Part shown: piece after piece, positions 1 through 10,850 of the stretch | How positions within the stretch are numbered: the first letter of the stretch is position 1 | How the letters are laid out: the number at the start of each line of letters is the position of its first letter | Assembly (NCBI GenBank): GCA_023150915.1 | Contig: JAKLKA010000010.1 | Location: 21,255 to 85,254, forward strand | Direction: 5' to 3' | Length of the DNA: 64,000 bases | Source: Polyangiaceae bacterium | GTDB lineage: Bacteria; Myxococcota_A; Polyangia; Polyangiales; Polyangiaceae | Notes under the pieces: model-generated | Seen by the model: the letters and a program-made list of their open reading frames with translations, nothing else | Database searches by the model: none | What the model was told of the DNA's origin: nothing | Position numbers and translations under genes: made by a program

Positions 1-3000
1 TCGAGGCGGATGACGTTGAGCCGATAGAGCAGGTCTTGCCGGAACTGACCGGCGGCGACTCGCTCTTCCAGATCGCGGTGCGTGGCGCCGATGACCCGCA
101 CGTCCACTCGGCGGGGACGCTCGGACCCGAGCGCGTGCACCTCGCCGTCTTCGAGCACGCGCAGCAGCTTGGTCTGCATGCCCAGGCTCATCTCGGCGAT
201 CTCGTCCAAGAAGAGCGTTCCCCCATCGGCGACCTCGAACAACCCGGCACGCGCCCGCGACGCGCCGGTGAACGCCCCGCGCACGTGACCGAACAGGGTG
301 GATTCGAGCAGAGGTTCGGGAATGGCCCCGCAGTTCTCGCTGACGAAGCGCTGGCGCGCGCGCGCGCTGTGCTCGTGGATGGCGCGCGCCACCAGCTCTT
401 TTCCACTGCCGCTCTCGCCCGCGATCAAGACCGGGACGTCCGAGAGGCTGACGCGATCGAGCGTGCGCAGAAGGCTCCGCAGCACGTCGCTTTCGCCGAC
501 GATCTGGGCGTATTCGAAGCGTGTGTCCCGGGCGCGAGCTCGCGCGAGCTCGTGCTCGGCAACGTCGAGCGCGGCCTCGCGCGCTGCCAGCTCTTCGGCC
601 AGGCGCCCCTCGGCGCGGTTCGCGCGCCGAGCCGCGCGCCTCAAGAGGACCCGATCGCGTGCGTCGGCGATGGCGACCGCCGCGAGCGCGCCCAAGAGCC
701 GGACCCAAGCCAGCTCGGCGGGGCCAAAGGCACCGCGTCGCATGCGGTCGTCGAGGTAGACCACACCCAGGGCTTCACCATGGGCGAGCAGCGGCACCGC
801 CAGAACGCTCCGCAGCTTGAGCGCGTGGACGCTCTGGTGAAGCTCCGGCAGCTCTCCCGCCGCGTCGACGGCCACCACCGGCTCTGCGAGCGCCAGAGCA
901 CGCTCTGCCAGGGTGTTCGAGAGCGCGAGCTGATCGGCAGACAGATCGCGCTTGGCCAGGTTCCTGGCGGCCCGAGGCACCAGCTTGCCCCCGGGGGCCC
1001 GCAAGAGCAGAAGCCCGCGTTCCACGCCGGTCCAGGTGATCAACGCATCGAGCACTTGTTCCAGCAGCGGCCGCAACCGGTCGCGGCGACCAAGGGCGTA
1101 GACCAGCGATTCGACGTCCGTCACCTGCTCGGACGAGACGCGGTTGTCGGACGGGAGCGCGAGCTGATCGAGCCACGGCAGGGCGCGCACGGCTTGGCTC
1201 AACTCGGGCGGGGCATGTTCCGAGAGCTCGGCGGCGGCGGTCTTCGCGATGGCAGCGAACCGGCGCGCCCGCTCGCCGTCACCCATGCGCTCGGCCAGGC
1301 GTGCGGCAGCGGCAAACGCCGGCCCGCGCACGCTGGTGGGCACCTGCAACGGGGCAAGGGCCGCAAGCTCGACCAAGATGGCGTCTGCACGCGTCGGTAC
1401 AGCCGAACGTGCTGCCTGCCAGGCGCGGGCGCCCCACCACTCCACGCGCGCGTCGATCGCGACCTCGGGGCCTCTGCTCGCCGCGTCCAGCTCCGCCAGA
1501 TCGACCGGGCGGCCCCGGATCAGGCGCCGCGCCTCGGCGCGCAGGCGGTCGTCTGGCTCCGAGACCAGTGACAGCGCCCGGTCGGCGTGTTCTGCACCGT
1601 CGAGCGACGAGAGGGGCAGCACGTCGGCCAGCGCCAGGTGCACGTACGCCGCACACCGCGAGTCGTCGGCAGCTCGAGCTCGAGCAAGCGCATCGTGGGC
1701 AGCGTCGGAGGTCTCGGCGACGGCCCCCGCCGCAGAATACGCCGCCGTGCGGGCCAGCGCGGCCCGCGCCGCGTCCCCGGGCCGCCCGAGATGCTCGAAC
1801 AAGAGCACCGCGCGCCGCGCGGCCTCGAGCGCTTCGGCGAGTCGGCCCACGTCGGTCGCAGCCGCCGCGAGCCCGGTGGAATAGGTCGCTTCTTCCAGCA
1901 CGGCCCCGGCGCGTGTCGCCAGCTCGGTGGCGCGACGGAAGCACGCGAGCGCGGCCTCGGCCTGCCCGGCCGCGTGGTGGGCGCCGCCGCGAGTCGCCTC
2001 GAGACGCGCCCGTTCTTCCGCATCCACCGCGAGAGACAGCCCCTGATCCACCAGCCCCAGCGCATCGGCCCGCCGCCCTTCGCCGAGCGCAAGGAGGGCC
2101 CGGACCTCGATGGCGGCCACGGTCTCGCTGGCGTCGCCCAAGAGGGCACGGCACCGCGCCACGTCTCCCCCGTCCAGTGCCAGCCGAGCAAGAATGGCGC
2201 GGGCGCGCTCGGCGGGCCCGTCCAGGCTGGCCCCTGCCAGCTGGGTCGCGCCCTCGACGTCCCCCGAGCGCCGTGCGACCTCGGCAGCCTCGACCCGCGC
2301 CTCGGGAGTGCCCGCCTGCCGCAAGATCGACAGCGCGCGACCAAGCTCGCCGCGCAAGCAAAGCGCGTGACCGAGCGCGACACTCAGCGGCGGGTGCGGG
2401 GCATCCAGCACCACGCGTTCTGCAGCGTCGAGAAGCGGCGCGTCGGCCGCCCCTCGTCCCAGCGCGAGGGCGATCTCGATCACGCCGGTGGGCAACGTGG
2501 TCGCGGTGCGCGCACCGCTCTCCAATGCTCCGAAGGTGAAAGCCTGAAGCTCGGCGCCGGAGCACAGCGCGAGCGCCCGGCCCACGAGCTCGGCGTCCCC
2601 AGCAGCGCCGAGGGCGGGCCAGCGCGACGCGGCCGGGCCCACCCATCGGACGAGCAACCGCGCTCGGCCGAACGCATCGAGATCGGCGAAGCGCACGGGC
2701 GCGCCGCCCGCCTTCGCACCGCGCAGGGTCGCCAGCTTCCGAGTGAGCGCGATGGCACGCTCGAGCCACTGGGCCGGAACCCCGGCGACGTCGACGTGCA
2801 CCGTCTGGCTGCAGGCGCTGGCGGCGATCTCTCGCCGGCGAAGGGCCAGATAGGCGCGCTCTACGGCGCGCTGTCGCCGCAGCACGGCTTCGTCCGGCGG
2901 TTCTTCGCGGCCAAGCGCGAGCAGCGCGCGCCTTCTGACCCACGCTGCGCTGGGGCGGGCGCCAGCCGCCGGGGACAGCAGGGCAGCGACGATCGCAGCG

Positions 3001-3689
3001 ACCGGCGCGGGGAGGAGGGCGCTCCGAGCTGCGCCTGCGGGCTCGGCCGCGCGCGCGACCTCGGCGCTGGCGATCTCGGCCAGGGTGACCCCGAGCGCGA
3101 ACAAGTCTCGAGCTCGCGCGTCACCCAGCGCGCTGCCCGCGCCGAGCTCGGGCGGCAGATAGCGAGGGGTGGCGCCCCGCGGCACGTCTTCGTCGCTCGA
3201 CGCAGCAAGGCCCAGATCCACGAGCCGAGCGGCGCCGCGCGCAAGCACCACGTTGGCCGGCTTGACGTCGCCGTGCGCCAGCCCCGACTGGTGCAGATCG
3301 TCGAGCGCTTCGCCGACGTCGCGCGCCACCGCGAGCGCGATGGCGACGCGTTCGGCCTCGCGCAACGCCTTCGGCTCGATCGCGCGCCCGGGTGCGCGTT
3401 CGAGCGCAAGCCAGGCGTGGCCCACCCGGTCGGCAAGCTCGGGCAGCCCCCTCGGGACCCGGCCGACGTCGACCAGGCCCGGGAGCACGCGCGAGCTGGC
3501 GAAGAGCAGGCGCTCGGCCTCGAGCCACAGCTCGTGGTCCTGGGCGCGCGCGCTGACCTTGATCGCCAGCGGCCGGCCGCTCGGGTCGCGGGCCGCCCAG
3601 ACGCTGGCTCGAGCGCCTTCGCCCAGGGGCCCCTCGAGAACGTACGGGAGCTCCCCGGGCGCCAACTTCGATGACACCCGAGATGGCAT
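1..3689 (-). CDS. Ser/Thr protein kinase - GAF - sigma54 activator hybrid (C-terminus outside window)
   Basis: About 1229 residues are readable from ATG 3689 with no stop before the window edge. A Hanks-type kinase domain comes first: Gly-rich loop near residue 20, AIK lysine near 44, catalytic loop [10 protein letters not shown] starting at H139, DLG instead of DFG, and a PPE motif. A long Ala/Leu-rich helical middle of TPR-like character follows. A GAF-like domain lies at roughly residues 850-1030, then a sigma54 AAA+ domain with Walker A GESGSGKE near 1090 and the sigma54-contact GAFTGA near 1138. The C-terminal DNA-binding end is not visible. Known families imply that kinase or GAF input controls sigma54-dependent transcription; the fusion order is seen directly, the signal is unknown. 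The upstream 170 bp to xdhC carry nothing I recognise. Confidence 0.85.
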   Translation of the reverse strand, partial: MPSRVSSKLAPGELPYVLEGPLGEGARASVWAARDPSGRPLAIKVSARAQDHELWLEAERLLFASSRVLPGLVDVGRVPRGLPELADRVGHAWLALERAPGRAIEPKALREAERVAIALAVARDVGEALDDLHQSGLAHGDVKPANVVLARGAARLVDLGLAASSDEDVPRGATPRYLPPELGAGSALGDARARDLFALGVTLAEIASAEVARAAEPAGAARSALLPAPVAAIVAALLSPAAGARPSAAWVRRRALLALGREEPPDEAVLRRQRAVERAYLALRRREIAASACSQTVHVDVAGVPAQWLERAIALTRKLATLRGAKAGGAPVRFADLDAFGRARLLVRWVGPAASRWPALGAAGDAELVGRALALCSGAELQAFTFGALESGARTATTLPTGVIEIALALGRGAADAPLLDAAERVVLDAPHPPLSVALGHALCLRGELGRALSILRQAGTPEARVEAAEVARRSGDVEGATQLAGASLDGPAERARAILARLALDGGDVARCRALLGDASETVAAIEVRALLALGEGRRADALGLVDQGLSLAVDAEERARLEATRGGAHHAAGQAEAALACFRRATELATRAGAVLEEATYSTGLAAAATDVGRLAEALEAARRAVLLFEHLGRPGDAARAALARTAAYSAAGAVAETSDAAHDALARARAADDSRCAAYVHLALADVLPLSSLDGAEHADRALSLVSEPDDRLRAEARRLIRGRPVDLAELDAASRGPEVAIDARVEWWGARAWQAARSAVPTRADAILVELAALAPLQVPTSVRGPAFAAAARLAERMGDGERARRFAAIAKTAAAELSEHAPPELSQAVRALPWLDQLALPSDNRVSSEQVTDVESLVYALGRRDRLRPLLEQVLDALITWTGVERGLLLLRAPGGKLVPRAARNLAKRDLSADQLALSNTLAERALALAEPVVAVDAAGELPELHQSVHALKLRSVLAVPLLAHGEALGVVYLDDRMRRGAFGPAELAWVRLLGALAAVAIADARDRVLLRRAARRANRAEGRLAEELAAREAALDVAEHELARARARDTRFEYAQIVGESDVLRSLLRTLDRVSLSDVPVLIAGESGSGKELVARAIHEHSARARQRFVSENCGAIPEPLLESTLFGHVRGAFTGASRARAGLFEVADGGTLFLDEIAEMSLGMQTKLLRVLEDGEVHALGSERPRRVDVRVIGATHRDLEERVAAGQFRQDLLYRLNVIRL

Positions 3690-3859
3690 GTGGAACCTGA
3701 GAAATCAGGGTGATTCCAGGCTACAGCCAACTGAGTGTGCGGTCCAGCACCGGCCGAATCCCGGGGCAGACCTGCGCGTCGGGGCGTGACGCGCCTGTGG
3801 CGGCGATCGTACCCTCTGAGGCACGTTCGAGCCCCCCGCGGGGCCGGCGCCGAACCGCC

Positions 3860-4723
3860 ATGCGAGACGTCACCCGAGCGCTGCTCCACGTGCTGACCAG
3901 CGGTCGACGTGGCGCGCTGGCCACGGTCGTGCGGGTGTCGGGCTCGGTTCCGCAGCAGCCCGGCGCGCGGCTCTTGCTCGCGCCCGATGGCGCGACCACC
4001 GGCACGGTGGGGGGTGGCGCCGTCGAGCGCGCCGTGCTCGACGCCCTGGGGCAATGTCGGCAGCACGGTCGCCCCGAGCTGGTGGTCTACGACCTCGCCC
4101 GCGACCTGGGAATGTGCTGTGGGGGCCGGATGGAGATCTTCGTCGAGCCTGTCGAAGCCGAGCAGCGCCTGCTCGTCTTCGGCGCGGGGCACGTGGCCAA
4201 GCCGACCGCCGAGCTCGCTCGACGCGTGGGCTTCGCCGTGAGCGTGGTCGATGATCGCGAAGAGCTGGCCAACCGAGAGCGGTTCCCCGACTGCGAGCTG
4301 GTGCTCGCCGAGCCGCGAGAGGCCGCCGCCCGCATCGCACCGCGAGCAGAAGATTGGGTGTTGATCGTCACCTACGATCACCGGCTGGACGAGGAAGCCC
4401 TCGACACCTTCGCTCGCCTTCCCCACCGCTACCTGGGCCTGATCGGCAGCCGTCGCAAGGTGCTGCGCATCTTGCAGCGCATCGCCAGCCGGGGCGACCT
4501 GCCGCCGCTGGACCGAGTGTTTGCGCCGGTAGGGCTCGACATTGGCGCGGTCTCGCCGGAAGAGATCGCGGTGAGCATCGTGGCCGAGCTGGTGGCGATT
4601 CGGCACGGAAAGGCGGCCAGGCACCTGCGCGCGCTGGACGACCCGCGCGTGGCCCGGGTGCTCTCGGGCGAGCTCTCGCCCGAGGCCGCCGCACTGATGG
4701 TCGACCCGGTGGAGCAAGGATGA
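3860..4723 (+). CDS. xdhC: XdhC-family molybdenum cofactor insertion/maturation factor
   Basis: The 287-residue protein has both halves of the XdhC/CoxI family. The N-terminal domain carries GMCCGG at residues 84-89, and a Rossmann domain carries FGAGHVAKP at 107-115. In the family, XdhC binds the molybdenum cofactor and promotes its sulfuration and insertion into xanthine-dehydrogenase-type enzymes. The ATG at 3860 is chosen because similarity begins there (MRDVTRALL); an upstream in-frame start at 3710 would add a non-conserved 50 residues. The stop overlaps the next start (ATGA at 4720). The structural subunits lie two genes downstream, which supports the role. Confidence 0.9.
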   Translation: MRDVTRALLHVLTSGRRGALATVVRVSGSVPQQPGARLLLAPDGATTGTVGGGAVERAVLDALGQCRQHGRPELVVYDLARDLGMCCGGRMEIFVEPVEAEQRLLVFGAGHVAKPTAELARRVGFAVSVVDDREELANRERFPDCELVLAEPREAAARIAPRAEDWVLIVTYDHRLDEEALDTFARLPHRYLGLIGSRRKVLRILQRIASRGDLPPLDRVFAPVGLDIGAVSPEEIAVSIVAELVAIRHGKAARHLRALDDPRVARVLSGELSPEAAALMVDPVEQG

Positions 4724-6855
4724 GCACCCGCCGGCCCCGCGGCAGCACGCCTCCAGAGGTGCTTTCGGACGACGACTTGCCGACCGAAGAACACCTTGGG
4801 CTCGATGCGCTCACGGACGACGACATCGAGGACAGCATTCAGACGGTGGAGCGGCGCCTGCCCGCCGGCTTGTTCGATTCCAAGCTTCCTCGCTTCGAGA
4901 TGACAGGGACCATCACGCTGCCGCGCGACCTGGGCGAGCCCGCTACGCTCCGCAAGGCGCTGCCCGTGCCCGTGGCAGCGCCGACTCGAACCGACCCGCC
5001 GCCGAAGCCTTCGCTGCGTGCGTGGGCGACCCCACCCCCCAAGCCCGTGCGAGCACCGCACAGTCGGCGCGAAGACTCGGGCGACCACGCACCCACGCCG
5101 GTGCGTCGGCTCTCCGATCCCGGGCCGCCGCCGCGCCTGCCGTCCGTTCCGCCGCCGCTGCCGCCGCCGCCGAGGGCCGCCCGGGCACCGTCGCTGCCGC
5201 CGCCGCTCCCGCCGCCGCCGGCACGACCTCCGTCGCTTCCACCTCCGGCCCCACCGCCGCGCATCTCTTCGCTCCCGCCCCCGCCCCGCATGCCGTCGGC
5301 GCCGGACCTGTCGGCGGCCTCGGCCGAGACCCCGACCCCGCCCGTCCGCCCGAAGAAGAAGCGCTCCCGCCCGTTGCCCCCCGAGCCCGCGAAGGCAGAC
5401 GAGACCCGCGAGTTCCCGCTGCAGGTGCCTGCACGGCCCAAGCTCGAGCCTTCGCCGTCGCACACCCCTCCGCCGCTCACCGCGTCCACTCCGCCGCCCC
5501 CGGCGGCTGCACCGCAACCGACCCCGGTCGTGCCGAGGGTCGCGCGCCCGTCCTCGCGATCGCACAGCTCGCTTCCCCCTGCGCGCACCGACCGCCTGCC
5601 GTCACCCCTCGAGCTCGCGGGCCGCTACCTCGGGCTGTCGAGCCCCCGGGCGATCTCGGCGGCGATTGGCGTCTTCGCAGCGCTCGTCCTCGGCATGCTG
5701 GTGATCATGATCGCGACCACGTTGCGACAGACCGATCGCGAGCCGTCCGCTTCGGGGCCGGTGGTCGCGGCCCGCCCCCTGAACACGCCCCGAGCGCCCG
5801 AGCCGGTCACCCCGCCGAACACGGCGGCAGCTCCGGCCACGGCCCGGCCCGCGGCACCACCGGCGAGCCCGCCCCCCCTCGGAGGCTGTCGGCTGGTGAC
5901 CGTCCCGCGGCGCATTGCAGGCCCCGCCATGCCGACCGTGCCCGTGATGGCGACCACGGCGCCGGGCTTGAACCGCGTGGCCATCGGCTACGCTTCGGGC
6001 CGCAACCACGCCGAGGGCGCCATCGTGAACCTCGACGATCTCTCGGTCGAACCGCGGTATTCGGAAGAGCTGACCGGGCCGGTGTTCCGCGTCACGCCCT
6101 TGACCGATCGCGCCCCGGTCGCCTTTGCGGTCGATCGCGACGATTCCCGCATCCAGACCCTGCGCACCATCGCGGCAAGCCCGCCGTTGCGAGTCGGGAC
6201 GAGCTACTTCGGATTCGTTCGCCTGAACGAGCCGGCCGCGCCCACGGTGATCTGGCCGGGCGCACGCTTCGAGGGCATCAGCGAGCCGTCGTTCGCGATC
6301 ACCGATCGCGACGGCTACGGCATCTCCTTCCGCAGCGGGCGCGGCAGCGGCGACGTCCTTGCCGGCTGGCTCACCAAGTCGGGGACGGCCGACGGCGATC
6401 TCGGGCGGGTAGATGCCGGCGCGCGCGAGGTCGGCCCGCCCAGCATGGCGGCAAACGACAAGCACGTCGTGGTCGTGTTCGCCGCGCGCGGCACCGGCGA
6501 GGCGTGGCACCTGCGCATCGCGTCGGCCCCGCGCGGGAAAGCGCCCACTACCTCGCGCGAGCTCGTGCCGCTCCAGGGGGCCGCGGCCGAGGCCGTCTCG
6601 CCGGTGATCGTGGCGCTGGCGAACGGCTTCTTGCTCCACTGGCTCGAGGGGCCTCCCGGTGCGCGCCGAGTGCTGGCCCGCACGCTGGACGACTCGCTCC
6701 GGCCGCAGGGGGTGCCCATCGAGCTCGCCCAGGGTGCGGCCATCTTGGATGCACCCGGAGCACTGGCGTTTCGCTCGGGCAGAGTGCTCGCGGTCCACCT
6801 GGCCTCCGCCGACAAGAGCGTCGAGCTTCGCGCGGCGGTGCTGGCCTGCGGCTGA
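4720..6855 (+). CDS. Proline-rich single-span membrane protein, unknown function
   Basis: This 711-residue protein starts at the ATG that overlaps the xdhC stop. The first 80 residues are acidic. About 85-290 is a low-complexity Pro/Ala/Arg region with many PPPLPPPP runs. One hydrophobic segment near residues 314-336 (AIGVFAALVLGMLVIMIATT) predicts a single membrane span. After a second Pro/Ala linker, the C-terminal roughly 320 residues are ordered and beta-rich, with one early cysteine (GGCRLVTVP), and resemble repeat-propeller surface proteins without a family I can name. The topology suggests a cytoplasmic Pro-rich arm and an exported C-terminal domain. The position between xdhC and xdhA suggests cotranscription but does not show a role in molybdo-enzyme function. 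Confidence 0.75.
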   Translation: MSTRRPRGSTPPEVLSDDDLPTEEHLGLDALTDDDIEDSIQTVERRLPAGLFDSKLPRFEMTGTITLPRDLGEPATLRKALPVPVAAPTRTDPPPKPSLRAWATPPPKPVRAPHSRREDSGDHAPTPVRRLSDPGPPPRLPSVPPPLPPPPRAARAPSLPPPLPPPPARPPSLPPPAPPPRISSLPPPPRMPSAPDLSAASAETPTPPVRPKKKRSRPLPPEPAKADETREFPLQVPARPKLEPSPSHTPPPLTASTPPPPAAAPQPTPVVPRVARPSSRSHSSLPPARTDRLPSPLELAGRYLGLSSPRAISAAIGVFAALVLGMLVIMIATTLRQTDREPSASGPVVAARPLNTPRAPEPVTPPNTAAAPATARPAAPPASPPPLGGCRLVTVPRRIAGPAMPTVPVMATTAPGLNRVAIGYASGRNHAEGAIVNLDDLSVEPRYSEELTGPVFRVTPLTDRAPVAFAVDRDDSRIQTLRTIAASPPLRVGTSYFGFVRLNEPAAPTVIWPGARFEGISEPSFAITDRDGYGISFRSGRGSGDVLAGWLTKSGTADGDLGRVDAGAREVGPPSMAANDKHVVVVFAARGTGEAWHLRIASAPRGKAPTTSRELVPLQGAAAEAVSPVIVALANGFLLHWLEGPPGARRVLARTLDDSLRPQGVPIELAQGAAILDAPGALAFRSGRVLAVHLASADKSVELRAAVLACG

Positions 6856-6885
6856 GGTTGCCGTGGTAACCTCGGGCCCGCTGGC

Positions 6886-8280
6886 ATGGCGATCCGCTTC
6901 ACGCTGAACGACGCACCCGTCGAAGTCGCTGACTTCGATCCCAACACCACCCTGCTCGCCTTCTTGCGAGGGCGGGGCATGACTGGCACCAAAGAGGGCT
7001 GCGCCGAGGGTGAGTGCGGGGCGTGCGCGGTGGCGCTGGTCGAACGCGACGCAAGGGGGAATACCCGCTACCAGCCCGTGAACGCCTGCCTGCTGCTCCT
7101 GGGTTCGTGCGCGGGGCGCGAGATCGTCAGCATCGAAGGGATAGCCCAAGGCGGCGAGCTTCACCCCGTTCAGCGCGCGATGATCGATCGTGCCGGCTCT
7201 CAGTGCGGATACTGCACGCCGGGGTTCGTGGTCAGCTTGTTCGCGGAGTACTACCGACCGGGCCGGACCGAGGTCGATCCGGAAGCGATTGCCGGCAACC
7301 TGTGTCGCTGCACGGGCTACCGACCCATCCGCGAGGTGGCCGAGGGGCTGGGACAGCCGGGCGACGACGACCCATTCCGTCGCCGGCTGGCGCTGGCACC
7401 GCCGACCCTCGAGCCGGTGCAGCACCGCTCGGGCGCGGGGCGCTTCCTGCGCCCCGGCACGCTGCAGGGCGCGCTCACCCTGCTCGCGGAAGAGCCCGGC
7501 GCGGTGATCGTGGCCGGTGGGACCGACGTGGTCGTCGAGGTCAACCAGCGGCACCGCCGCCACCGAAGCCTGCTTTCCCTCGAGAACGTCGCCGAGCTCG
7601 CGGTGTTCGAGCAAAGTGCCGATCGGATCCGAATCGGCGCAGCCCTGTCGCTGACCCAGATCGAGCAGCACCTGGCTGGGACGGTCCCGCTACTGGCCCA
7701 GCTGTTTCCGCTGTTCTCGTCACGGCTGATCAGGAACCGGGCAACGCTGGGCGGAAACCTGATGACGGCCTCTCCGATCGGAGACAGCCCGCCGGCGCTC
7801 TTGGCCCTGGACGCCGAGGTCGAGCTGGCCAGCCCGAGCGGAACCCGCACGCTGCCGCTGTCCGACTTCTTCACGGGCTACCGCCAGACCGCCCGAAAGC
7901 CCGACGAGATCCTGGCTGCGATTTCCATCCCCTTGCCCCTGCCGAACGTGCAGCGCTTCTACAAGGTCAGCAAGCGCGTCCTCGACGACATCAGCACGGT
8001 GGCTGCCGGCTACTCCCTGAGGGTGGACGGCGCCGGCAAGATCAGCGCGGCCCGCTTGGCGTATGGCGGCGTCGCGCCGACGCCGGCGCGGGCCCGCGAT
8101 GCCGAGGCGTTCATGGTCGGGCAGGTGTGGAGCCACGAGCTGGTGAAGCACACGCTGCCGATCTTGGCCCGCGCGTTTTCCCCGATCGGCGATCACCGCG
8201 GCAGCGCAGACTATCGCTCGACCCTGATCGTGCGTCTGCTCGAGAAGCTCTGGGCGGACACCTCGGGAGGTGCCGCGTGA
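6886..8280 (+). CDS. xdhA: Xanthine dehydrogenase small subunit (2Fe-2S + FAD domains)
   Basis: The 464-residue protein has the order of XdhA-type subunits. A plant-ferredoxin-like 2Fe-2S domain has Cys39, 44, 47 and 68. An all-helical 2Fe-2S domain has Cys107, 110, 140 and 142 (SQCGYC, NLCRCTGYRP). A FAD-binding domain from about residue 185 has VAGGTDVVVEV and IRNRATLGGNL, and a CO-dehydrogenase-flavoprotein C-terminal domain closes the protein. It passes electrons from the molybdenum centre of the partner to FAD and NAD+ in purine oxidation. The stop overlaps the GTG of xdhB. The first gene upstream that makes biochemical sense is xdhC. Confidence 0.93.
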   Translation: MAIRFTLNDAPVEVADFDPNTTLLAFLRGRGMTGTKEGCAEGECGACAVALVERDARGNTRYQPVNACLLLLGSCAGREIVSIEGIAQGGELHPVQRAMIDRAGSQCGYCTPGFVVSLFAEYYRPGRTEVDPEAIAGNLCRCTGYRPIREVAEGLGQPGDDDPFRRRLALAPPTLEPVQHRSGAGRFLRPGTLQGALTLLAEEPGAVIVAGGTDVVVEVNQRHRRHRSLLSLENVAELAVFEQSADRIRIGAALSLTQIEQHLAGTVPLLAQLFPLFSSRLIRNRATLGGNLMTASPIGDSPPALLALDAEVELASPSGTRTLPLSDFFTGYRQTARKPDEILAAISIPLPLPNVQRFYKVSKRVLDDISTVAAGYSLRVDGAGKISAARLAYGGVAPTPARARDAEAFMVGQVWSHELVKHTLPILARAFSPIGDHRGSADYRSTLIVRLLEKLWADTSGGAA

Positions 8281-10583
8281 CCTCTCTGGGTAAACCCATC
8301 GCTCACGAGAGCGCGTGCGATCACGTGACGGGCTCGGCGCTCTACACCGACGACCTGGCCGGGCGCTTTCCAGGGCTGCTTCACGCCCATCCGGTGACGG
8401 CGCCCCACGCGCACGCGCGCGTGGTGGCTCTGGACCCGAGCGCAGCGCTCGCCGAACCGGGCGTGGTCCGAGTGCTCGGCCCGGCAGACGTGCCCGGAGA
8501 GAACCAGATCGGCCCCGCCCGACCGGACGAGCCCCTGTTCCCTTCGGAGGTCATGTTCCACGGGCAGGCGGTGGCGTGGGTCCTGGCCGAGAGCGAAGAG
8601 TCGGCCCGGCGCGGGGCCGCGGCGGTCCGCGTGGACTACCAGCCGCTTCCGGCCACCCTCGACCTCGAGGCGGCGATCGCCGCGGAACAATTCCTGACCG
8701 ACCCGCTGCGGCTCCAGCGCGGGGACGCCGCGGCTGGTCTCGAGCGCGCGCCGCATCGGCTCACCGGCGAGCTGTTCGTGGGTGGGCAAGAGCACTTCTA
8801 TCTCGAGACCCAGTCGGCCATCGCACACCTCGACGAACAAGGCCGAGTGTTCGTGCATTCGTCGACCCAGCATCCTTCCGAGACGCAAGAGATCGTGGCG
8901 CGCGTGCTGGGTCTTCGCAAACACGACGTCACCGTGCAGTGCCTGCGGATGGGCGGCGCGTTCGGTGGGAAGGAGGTCCAGGCCAACGCCTGGGCGGCGG
9001 TGGCAGCCCTGGGCGCGCGCCTGACGGGCCGGCCGACGCGCGTGCGCCTGAGCCGTGCGCACGACACCACCCTGACCGGCAAGCGCCACCCGGTCTTGGG
9101 CCGCTTCGAGGTCGGGTTCGACGCCCAAGGAACGCTGCTGGCGCTGCGCATGCAGCTGTTCGCCGACGGCGGTTGGTGCCTGGATCTGTCAGAGCCCATT
9201 GTCTATCGCGCGCTGTTCCACTCCGACAACGCCTACCGCATCCGCGACGTCGAGCTGGTGGGCCGCGTGGTGCGCACGCACAAGACCAGCATGACCGCTT
9301 TTCGCGGCTTCGGCGGGCCCCAGGGCATGATCATGATCGAAGAGATCGTCGATCGCGTGGCGCGCACCCTGGGCATCGAGCCGCACCAGGTGCGGGAGCG
9401 CAATTTCTACCGCGAGGGCGACTGCACACCGTACGGGCAGGTGGTGCGCGACCCGGACCGCATGCCGCGGATCTGGGGCGAGCTGACAGCCTCGTGCGAC
9501 TATTTCGAGCGCCGGCGACAGATCGCCGAGCACAACTCGCGTGCACCCCACGCCAAGCGCGGCCTGGCCATCACCCCGGTGAAGTTCGGGATCTCGTTCA
9601 CCACGGCTTTCTTCAACCAAGGGGGCGCGCTGGTGCTGGTTTACGCCGACGGCAGCGTGCAGGTGAACCACGGCGGCACCGAGATGGGCCAGGGGCTCCA
9701 CACCAAGATGCTGCAGGTGGCCGCGCACACGCTGGGCGTGCCGATGGCTGCGGTGCGCATGATGCCGACGCAGACCGACAAGGTGCCGAACACCTCGGCG
9801 ACCGCGGCTTCGAGCGGTGCCGATCTGAACGGCGCCGCGCTGAAGGTCGCGTGCGAGACCCTGCGCGCGCGACTCGCCGAGGTGGCCGCCCCGGAGCTGG
9901 GCGCGGCGCCAGACGAGCTGGTGTTCGACGAGGGGCGTGTGTTTGCGCGGTCCCGCCCCGAACGCGCGCTCACGTTCTCGCACGTGGCCCACCAGGCGCA
10001 TTTCCAGCGGGTGCCGCTCCTGGCCACCGGGTACTACCGGACCCCGGGCATCCAATTCGACAAGGTCACGGGCACCGGCAAGCCGTTCCACTATTTCGCC
10101 TACGGCGCCGCGGCCACCGAGGTCGAAGTCGACGGCTTCACCGGGATGTACTCGGTCCGCCGCGTCGACATCTTGCACGACGTGGGGGACTCGCTCTCGC
10201 CGTTGGTCGACCGGGGGCAGATCGAGGGCGGCTTCGTCCAGGGCCTGGGCTGGCTCACGCTGGAAGAGCTGGTGTGGAATGCCGACGGGCGCCTCGCAAC
10301 CGAAAACGCCTCGACCTACAAGCTGCCCGGGCTGGGTGAGTGTCCGCCGATCTTCAACGTGGCGCTGCTCGGGCGCGCGAGCGAGCCGGACGTGGTGTAC
10401 GGCAGCAAGGCGGTGGGTGAGCCACCGTTCATGCTCGCGATCAGCGCACGCGAAGCGCTGCGCGACGCGGTCGCCGCGTTCGGCGCTGGGGCGGCGGGCG
10501 TGGTCGAGCTGGCATCGCCAGCCACGCCCGAGGCGGTGTTCTGGGCCGTCGAGCGGGTGCGGCGTTCCGGCTCGAAGGCGTGA
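8277..10583 (+). CDS. xdhB: Xanthine dehydrogenase molybdenum-binding subunit
   Basis: The 768-residue protein starts at GTG 8277, overlapping the xdhA stop. It has the xanthine-oxidase large-subunit motifs: GGAFGGKE at 226-233, AFRGFGGPQG, GTEMGQG, and VGEPPF with the base Glu715. These bind molybdopterin and catalyse hydroxylation of hypoxanthine or xanthine. Length and motif order match XdhB. Substrate is inferred from overall resemblance; other purine or aldehyde hydroxylases of the family share these motifs. The next 267 bp contain no gene I can support. Confidence 0.93.
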   Translation: MTSLGKPIAHESACDHVTGSALYTDDLAGRFPGLLHAHPVTAPHAHARVVALDPSAALAEPGVVRVLGPADVPGENQIGPARPDEPLFPSEVMFHGQAVAWVLAESEESARRGAAAVRVDYQPLPATLDLEAAIAAEQFLTDPLRLQRGDAAAGLERAPHRLTGELFVGGQEHFYLETQSAIAHLDEQGRVFVHSSTQHPSETQEIVARVLGLRKHDVTVQCLRMGGAFGGKEVQANAWAAVAALGARLTGRPTRVRLSRAHDTTLTGKRHPVLGRFEVGFDAQGTLLALRMQLFADGGWCLDLSEPIVYRALFHSDNAYRIRDVELVGRVVRTHKTSMTAFRGFGGPQGMIMIEEIVDRVARTLGIEPHQVRERNFYREGDCTPYGQVVRDPDRMPRIWGELTASCDYFERRRQIAEHNSRAPHAKRGLAITPVKFGISFTTAFFNQGGALVLVYADGSVQVNHGGTEMGQGLHTKMLQVAAHTLGVPMAAVRMMPTQTDKVPNTSATAASSGADLNGAALKVACETLRARLAEVAAPELGAAPDELVFDEGRVFARSRPERALTFSHVAHQAHFQRVPLLATGYYRTPGIQFDKVTGTGKPFHYFAYGAAATEVEVDGFTGMYSVRRVDILHDVGDSLSPLVDRGQIEGGFVQGLGWLTLEELVWNADGRLATENASTYKLPGLGECPPIFNVALLGRASEPDVVYGSKAVGEPPFMLAISAREALRDAVAAFGAGAAGVVELASPATPEAVFWAVERVRRSGSKA

Positions 10584-10850
10584 TCGTCGGCCATCCCCGC
10601 CCGGAAGTCGGGCCGGACGGTTGCTAAGAGGGACGCGTCTTCGATCTTCGACAATCTCCCGCCCCGGTCACGTCACCCCGGTCACCGCCCCCGATGGCCG
10701 CGGCGTGATGCGCCCCTCGCGCCTCGACCCCGGTCCGGTCGCCTCGCTCCTGAGCCGGACGCTGCAGGTCGCCCTGACGAGAACCGATCGGATGTGGATC
10801 GTCGGCGGGGCTGCTTGAGTGTGTCACGTGCGTCCAGTAACCTGCTGGCT

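Noticed and set aside
36..3674. Long plus-strand frames opposite the kinase/sigma54 hybrid
   Set aside because: The minus strand has intact kinase, GAF and AAA+ motifs in one frame. The plus frames show no family pattern.
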